This document shows positions 28,101-37,100 of a DNA stretch of 64,000 nt, one piece after another. Every line of letters begins with the position of its first letter. Position 1 is the first letter of the stretch. The notes beneath the pieces are model-generated. The model saw only the letters and a program-made list of their open reading frames with translations, was not told the origin of the DNA and searched no databases. Origin of the DNA: Owenia fusiformis. Taxonomy: Eukaryota; Annelida; Polychaeta; Sabellida; Oweniidae. The DNA is taken from NCBI GenBank assembly GCA_903813345.2, contig CAIIXF020000009.1:14026347-14090346 (forward strand). Direction: 5' to 3'. Made by a program: the position numbers and the translations under genes.

Positions 28101-31100
28101 TTCCTGGAAATGTATATGATTCTGTAACCCTGCAATGCGGAGGATGATACAAACAAGGTCTACATTAATTGTATGTATCTATTGCCTAATTATGAACCAG
28201 TTCTTCTTGAAAGATTAAATGTGATTGCTTTTGGCTCAGATATTACTGATTGTTTTGAATGCTGATGTCTCCAAAAGGTTATTATTACCAGCTGATAACT
28301 TTCAGGATAGTATGGTATGGTAACTTTTGGTAGTCAAACAGGAATTTCCCATTTTCTGACATATTTGTGAAGTGAACTTGTGTTCAACATTTCATGATAT
28401 ACAGTTTTGTCTTCATTTGCTAACTCCTCATTTTCTGAATTGTAGGTTCCCTTATCTATGATTCTTCCCAAGATAACAACTATAACAAGAAACTAAGTCT
28501 GAACTTTCATGTTCGTGATTTTAAGTCTCAGAGTTCAGATTTGTTCCGGGCAGACCCAACATTCATGAGATGCCTACAGGAGATCAGGAATCACATGTCT
28601 GGCAAAACAGTAAGCAGATATCACCTCTATTATTTTATTTATTAATTCATGATGATACAGTTTGTACATTGAGCCATCTGTATTTGCCTGATCATCCATC
28701 TGTATTTGCATTGCTCATGAAAGCTACGATTGTAATAGGCCCAAGACAATACTATGTATTATGATAATGGTGATTATAAATAGTCTTTATGAAGCAAAGA
28801 CTATTACAAGAAACATATACAGAATAGAAATCATTATTTGATGTAATCAAGATCTCATGTTTGTCACTTTAACTATCAATATATAGGTGATCATCAACAG
28901 AGGTTTCAAGACAGCCAGTGATCTACCAGGAAGTACTTCAATGCGAGACTTATATTCCCGAAGTGGTTGTAGCGCTACACTGGGCTTCAAGTCGGGAGAA
29001 ACTGGTGATGTCAAGGAAATAGCTGAGGCAGCGTTATATCACTGCCCTGCAATATTTGCAGTATGTTTTACTCTTATATTGAAAATATATTATAATACTG
29101 CTATTGCCTTTTTGATTTTTAAAATATTAAAAATACAGTACTTACATGTTGATTTCATTTAAATGTCTATGAAAACAAATATCTAGGAGCTAAGGAGATG
29201 TTTGCTATAGAAATGCAATATGAATTGTATGTTAATATGCAGATTTTGTTTTTTAGCAAACTTTGAGTCTTTAGAATGCAAAATAGCTTGACAACGCTGC
29301 ATATATAATTTTTATAAAATAGGACCATGGCAAATGAAAGTCACTGAGACATACTTTTGATTGCATGTGCTTATATAGAAACTTTATATGTACCTTAGTA
29401 CCCGGAAAGGTCGTATGATGCAGTCGTTTTTGGCTCACACAGTGAGCCTATGGGATCGACCAGGCGTCCGTCCGTCCGTTGGTCCGTCCGTCCGTCCGTT
29501 GGTCCGTCCGTCCGTCTGCCGTCCGTCCGTCATTGGCCGCACAAATTAAAACTGCTATTCGGATTGAGTCATATCCACATTCATTTTATGCATATCCATA
29601 ATGCCTATTTGACCTATCATCGCCATTTCCCAAGTTCGCCCGGTTTCCGAGAAATTGCGGATTTTGACGTCAAAAAGTCAACTTTTCTGTAAATACTAGA
29701 CACTTTGTTGAAGTAGAACTTTCAAATAACTTTTAGTAGTTGGTGTCTATGCAACTTATGTCCTGTGAAGATTTCTAAGCTCTTGGAATTACGGTTTTTG
29801 GTGTTTACTCTATAAAATTTGAAAAAAAGTAGGACTTTTTCAGGAAACTTTCTCATGTATAAAGTCAATGGCAGGTTTTGTGATTGACAAGATTCTTAAA
29901 GTTTGTCTTATACTTGATCATTTCCTGCAATAAATTACATCATTAATAGATTTAAGCATTCCCTACATATTTCTCAATATATGTCAGCATCAAATTTTTA
30001 CCGTTTTTGAAATATTTGACGTCAAAAAACAGTAAAAATAAGTTATTTTTCAACTTGCTTCAATTTGACCAATTTTTTTTTTGAAAATCATCTACATCTG
30101 ACATTAGTTTTAGGATTTGACCTTTACTTGACCTTCAGTGACCTTCGAAAGGTCAAAAAAGTTGATTTTTCAAATTGATTTTTGGATGTAAATTTTGGTC
30201 AGCTTAATCACAAAAGACCTTACTGAGCTCTGAAAAAGTAAAATTTCCAAGGTCAAAGGTCATCAAACTAGGTCACATAACTTTGCTATCTAAGTTTCTC
30301 AAAGTTCGAGACTACAAATCCAAATCAATATTTTTGTTTGAAAGTCAGGATATAAATTCCTTTGAAGGTTCCAAACTGTGTGAGCATAGGACCATGGGTC
30401 CTTCATTTTACTCTATATTTGCGATAGAACAAATTTTCAGGATTTATTCTAGAGACAATTTCCAACATGGAAAATAAATATTTTATCAAAATTTTCAATT
30501 TTATGATTTTGTCGGACTTTTTTCAAAAACACTGTTCAATACTGTCCAAAATGAAGTTAAACATTACGAATCTCCTATTTGAAGTATTCTTGGCATTAGA
30601 TCCTTCAGAGATGTTAATACAGCTGTGTCAAATTTTATCATGAAATTGTCAGGGAGACCTGGCATTTTAAAAGCATGGTACAATTTACGTGCCACGGGCT
30701 TGCATGCTGAGTGACGGTTGCAGAAAAACCAAGTGGAGAAAAAGGTGCCTTTTCAGAGAAAACGTGACCCAGAGTGACAAGTTTTTCATTGGCCTAATGC
30801 ACTGTAATTATATTAGGCCTATTGAATATGACAAAAATGAATGACAATAATCAGCCAAAATTAATATGGCATCAAATACATCTGGAAAGACTTTAGGCTG
30901 TCAAGAATTCAATAGCTAGACAATCTTTGAAATGACGTTAAAAGTTTAATTGTTCAAGCAAAACCTGTATTTTATTGACATTGGAGTGTTTTTGAATAAA
31001 GCCTATCAAAATCATAAAATTAGGAGTTTCGTTAAAATTTTTTTTTCCATGTTGGAAATTGTCTCCAGAATAAAATACGAAAATTTCAATTGTTCTATTG

Positions 31101-34100
31101 CAAATATAGAGTAAAAAACGACTGCATCATACAACGTGTCCGGGGTACTATATACAGTATTGGCACAAATAAATGACAATATGTTGAAAGTCAAGTAGAC
31201 ATTGAGAGTGGTTTGAAGAGTGATAAATAGCACTTATCATTTAATTAAAGATTAGTGCTCAAAACACAACATTGAAAATTAAGTGTAACATATGTAGTAT
31301 ATATACTCAATAGAGTGAAATATACAATGTACTTATAGTATGGCTATAGTTTCATTTTGTCATTTTCTGTGTCCCTATCCCATAAATACATTTATCCCAT
31401 ACTTGGACGTGTTACAGGTACATAAAGCTGGTTTGTAAAAACTTATATTTTCATCAGCGGGCAGATATAGCTTTACGTCCCGCTCCGAGCGGGCAGATAT
31501 ACTATATCTGCCCGCTACGTCATAATCGCCGCTCGCACATTTGTTCATAATTTGTAACGTTCGCGTAATGACTGTAAATGACAATGGAGAAAACACAGAC
31601 AATCAGAATCTGTTTGATGGTTTAAAAAAGGGAAGGTGCATCCACTTAATCAATCAAAAATTCGAGAAAATAAATGTGGGACTACACGGCCAAGAAAACA
31701 AAACTGGACATGAATATTCTAAAATATTTCCACGGTTGAACAATGTGAACCAGATGACCAAGATTAGTATGGGATAAACATATTATCCTATAGGCGGTTC
31801 AGGATATTGGGATTATCCCTTGGCCAATATAATATATCTATATATTATATTGGCCTCGGGATAATCCCAATATCCTGAATCTCATATAGGATAATCTCTA
31901 TATATGTAGTTATATATGTAACTTATATGTTGTTCACACATTGATTATGCAGGATTCATCATCATGTTAATGTTTCCCAGTCACACTATTGATGATATAC
32001 ATTGTGCATTCAGGGGCTATTGGAGAATATGAGTCTTTCCCAAACTTAGGCAGATCTTCGGCATTAACATGTTTTGGTACATATGTGTTTCAGTCAGTCC
32101 AGAGAGATATTGGGCTGATTATAATGCACAAAACTCTACACATCCACATGACAGGGCCTGGGGACACAGAGCCCTACTTTCAACTTGCTGGTTACGAATC
32201 TATGGCAAATACTGAGGAGTTCAGGACATGGGCTTTGGATAAAATTGATGAATATTATGGTGAGAGATTTATGCCAATGGTGTCCTAACTGTGCAATATT
32301 TTTTCTTTTCAAATACGTTTTTTTTTATTTCAACTTATAATGACACAAGGACAGTGACCCCATGGAGTCAACATATACTGTACAGTTGTTACACTTTTTT
32401 CCCAGGCACTCTTAACATTTTGCAAAAATTTAGACTTTGGGGATCTTACACAATGATTTCATTAGATTGATCATATTAAACCATCCTGTTGACAGATTAT
32501 ACTTTTTCATGAAATATTTAGAGTTTGACCTACTTTTGCAGCTTGAACTATTTTTAAAAAATGAGCATAAGTAATCATTGTGTGAGCATTCTGAATGGTG
32601 CCTTTCTAGTTTTATAGATGTCCAATAATGAAATCTCTTTAGATGAGTTACTGTGAAGTAGAATCACAACTTAGATCAATATGAACTGAAGAGTGTGCTC
32701 TTTATTTTTAGATCCCATCAACCCATCATCATGTAGTTCATATACAGGCCTAGATGAAGGGGGAATCTACCCAGAAGGCAGTACAAGCCCTGAAGCTACT
32801 GTGGGTAAATTAGACATTCAGATTACCAGAGAAAAGGCTGGTGATTATGGGAGGTACATTCTATGACTTTCTTTAGAGTTTGCTTTTTAACGGAATTTCC
32901 CTCTCAACAGTATGTTCATCCATCTGTCAGTCCATCAATCAAATCAAATCAGAAAATATATGATGCAAATGAATAGATATTTCAGCTTCGGCTTACCAAG
33001 TTTATGGTTTTCTGCGGGCACTCTATAAATTTTGTAAAAAGTTTTGATTTTGATGAGGTCTTTGATAACATTAAATTATTCTTTTGTTTTATAAATGTCA
33101 TACTTATTTATGATTTGTTTTATTTGTAATTTGACCTACTTTTTGTAATTTAATTTACCATTACAATTTGACCTACTATTTAAAATGAGGCCATTAATAA
33201 TTGTTGCTGTTAAGAGTTGGCTGATCGACTATATACTACTATTTTACTTTGCAGGCTGATGCAGGTTCCTAGCAGGAATGTTATATTCAAGAATGATGAT
33301 CGTGATGCCACCTGGTGTGGGATCCAAAACCAACCATGTATTGACTGCCGTTCTGCCATAAAAGGACATTCTCTTGCAAGCAGGTACATGCCCACATGTT
33401 ATAACATTAGTTATAATCAAGCATTTAAGACTACAACCCTGACATCAATCGATTGTGAATCAATAATGAGAAAGTACAAAGGGCAACATATGAAAAAGAT
33501 AAGTAGAAATAAAATTGAAGGAAAGTTTGAAGAGAAAAGATAATTATACCAAAGGTGAAAGTGTGAAACAATTCAAAATTTGGTAATGTCCAAGTCTTTA
33601 TTAATTGTTATTTGCTTTAAGATGTGGCAGTCGTCTTGTTTCTCCACGCCTCTACTATGTCATAAGACAAGTTCAGAAGATGGTGCGACTTTATTCAGTA
33701 TTTGGGTCAGGTAAGAGTATTATGAAAACTGATACAGCAGTCCATCAAATTGATTTAAGCAAGAATTTGAGATTTTCACAGAACAAGGTGCCAAAGTGTG
33801 TGTTTATAATGGAGTGCCTCATTACCTTAAATGTCACATGATTTCAACATTGCAGCCAAGCTACAAGTTAATGCAGCATTTGCAGAGGCTACATCACTCC
33901 ACCCCTCAGGCCCCTATCCCCCAGGATCTCTGCACTATGAGGGTAGAGCAGCGGAGATCACCCTGACTGGGACTCCCTCATCCACTCTCCTAAAGGAGCT
34001 CAGTAAACTGGCCATATGTGCAGGTGCCACATATGTACAACATAAAGGTACTTTGGAACTAACTATTACTCTTAGACATAACATTTCACATCTACAAGGA

Positions 34101-37100
34101 AGCAGAATGCTATTATTTTATTGCTATATGATACAGTACAGATTTTCTTATCTTAAATCATAATATATCTTTGGTTTAGGAGCATATATAACTGTATGCT
34201 ACATGTTCATGTAAGTGATGGACTTAAACACTGATCATTGAGAGATGTTTCAAAAATGTCATTTTTATAATAAAAAATGATTAATCTTCGAACCAAAAAG
34301 ATCTTCAAAATAACTTTGTTGAAATTGTTATTGATAAAGAGTAGTCATATAATATAGTCACTCATTGCAAGGTTATATTTTCCAGCTGATCATGTTTACA
34401 TTGCGGTGAAAAAGCAGGCTTCCACAATAGCACAACATTCACGATTTCCCGGCATTCAACTGAACCATGTGGTGCCACCTTTTGAGAAGAAATCACACTA
34501 TGAGCTGCCTGAGATTGGAACAGAACTGGAGAGGAAGTCAAGATATATCTTTGATGGAGACCTGCAAGTGAGATAACAAATTATGTATAATAGGAAGTTC
34601 TATACAGTAGTGTTTTAATTACTTTTACATTACAGTAGCTAGTGTTTATATGATAAACTGCAATATGATTACAATTCCAGAAGAGACACATTTTGTGTTT
34701 ATGTTATAAATTATTTAGAATTTTATCAGGATCTGATGGATTGGCATATATCAAGCTTATTTTGGAACATGCAGATGTAGCTTATTTTTTCTCTTATTAT
34801 CACAAAATTTCAAGCAAATCATTTAGAGGAATGGCTTCAAATATTCATTTGTGCACATGAATTCAATTTGATCGATTTGAGAATCAGATTAGATATTGAA
34901 CATGCTCGGTAAAGTATTAGTGTCCATTTTTCTGTCACCACCAAGAAGTGTTCACTTAGTGTAGCGTTATATACGCATGAAACGCCATGCCATCAAAGAA
35001 AAGTTGATTTTTTAAATTGAATTGCCCTACATTTTAAAAATACTGGATATTCTGAATATTCTTACATTTTATTAGTCCATATTAGTCTGAATTTCAAATT
35101 TTAAAACGCCCCAGAACGCTTCAAATGGAATATCATTTTCAAATTTTCTTGGGGGAGAACACTCCCCCTCAAACACCTCTCAAAACTCTTCCGCTTCGCT
35201 CACTTGTGGCATACACTCAAAAAATACCCACGCTACGCCAATAAATGCAATTAATTTTTGGCATGTCGGTAGCCATTTTGAATCAACTATGATTGTATGA
35301 TGTTCACTTAAAATCTTAATAACATAAATCATTCCTCATACTCATTCACATTTTTATGTCACCACCACAACTGGTGACATATTGTTAGTCTCCAACTTTT
35401 TTGTGTTCGGCAGTTGGCATTTGGCGGTTGGGGGTCGGCATTTATCGGTCTCTAACAAATGGTAGGTGGTGACATTTTGCATGTAATCCCCTGTACTTTG
35501 CTTTATTTGCAGACAAGCAAACTGTCAGACCACACAACTATAGACATGTTTAAATCCCACCAAAGTGAGGCTAGGTACTTCAGACTGAACCCATTACTTG
35601 TGCAGTGCTTTGAGAACATTAGATACAAGGAAAATAAATGGCTGAAACCAACAGGTGAATTCATGAGTGCATATGAGTTCATTTTAATCATCTGTATACT
35701 TTACACTCAGACTAACATGTATTATCTGTTTGGTATATAAGGTGACCCCAAAATACCTGCATATAAATCTCTTCAATGTACAGTGTATGTTATACTTAAA
35801 GTGTCAGGGTGCTGCTTTATATTAAATCAGAAAGTGTTAATTTATATATCCAAAGACATGATATGCCATTTTACTGATACTAGATATTAGATATAGTTTT
35901 TACATGTTGGCATTAATGTGTTCTAATTGCTGTTATTTTCCGAGGCTTATTTAATATTTTGGTGGAATGTGTTTCATTGGGTATCAGCAAGGTATTTAAA
36001 ACTTTGAAAACAATTGATGTTGTGGAATTCTGGCACTTTATCATACATGTAGCTAGATCCTCCTAGAAAAGATTATTATTAGATTAATAATGTTGATAAT
36101 GAACTTGTTTTAGATCTCCCTGTAGAAATTGAGGTTGTGACTGGATATATGACAACTGTTGAAGAAAGATCAAAGATACCTGAGTCTGACCCTCGTTACA
36201 ACATGCACTCTAGTGGTTTAGCCATGGCTATCAAATACAAAGATGGGTCCGGACCCACTAAAGATGTACAACGACTTGCCAAGATTTCCATGGATAAATG
36301 TTCCCCATTATTCCACAGGGAAGGAAAGCGTATTCACTTAGGTAAGCAGTCATAACTGAGACAGTCCTTATCATGGACTACATACTACCTTGCATTATTA
36401 TTCAATGTACTAGAATTACTATGAGCCACAGTGCAGTGAAAATCAATCATTTCCATTTCCTGTAAAACCGCCAAACAATCTTGCATGCAACTGTATCATA
36501 ATGTTAATTGTTCTCTGTTTAACTATAGCCTAACACACGACTATAAAGACATCTGCAATTATCATTTAAATTGTTTTGGCCTTTTTTGATATGCATGTAT
36601 AATTATGAGTGAAAAATGATACTTCTAACAACTTTCCACACTACCAGGTGTATATGGCAACAATGTTTATGTGGGACTAGGAGAGACATTGAATGTGTGG
36701 TTGGAGAGTGATGATGTCACAATGGGAAATATGACAATTGAGGAGAATGTCGCTTGGTTCAGGAAAAGAAGCATGCAAGCAATACGTAAGGCTGATATAT
36801 ATTTTCTGACAAAAAACTTCATCTTGTGCCTGTGTAACACCTCAAAAATCGTTTGTTACAATTTTTTGTCAGAAGGCTCACAATGCTTTGAAATGAAGCA
36901 ATTGAACCTGCTGTGTAATTCTAACCATAGTTTCTTTATAGTACCTTGACTTCTTTAAATCAGAATTTCTTTATGCTAATGTCTTGTAGAGAACCGTATA
37001 GTTGACCCTGACAACCTCGAGAATGCTTGTATGTATGCCAATGTTCCCAGCCGCCAATCTGTGGACTTCAAACATGATCACCCAGGATATATTAAAAGAC

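Larger units (their letters stand above)
28446..32259 (+). other. Hedgehog-fold module 1 (exons 3-5)
   Basis: Residues about 85-215 follow the module order: DPTFMRCLQEIRNH helix, VIINRGFKT strand (Hh LRVTEGW), LYSRSGCSATLGF in the position of Hh LHYEGRAVDIT, DVKEIAEAALYHC helix, and finally DIGLIIMHKTLHIHMTG, which parallels Hh WVYYESKAHIHCSVK. The C-terminal HxH pair is kept, but the His/Asp of the first motif are gone. The exon 4-5 join is uncertain because of the phase break. Confidence 0.55.

Noticed and set aside
31541-31777. Candidate for the missing exon between exons 4 and 5
   Set aside because: The 78-codon frame has no splice sites in the needed phases and sits in a palindrome-rich repeat; left unassigned.
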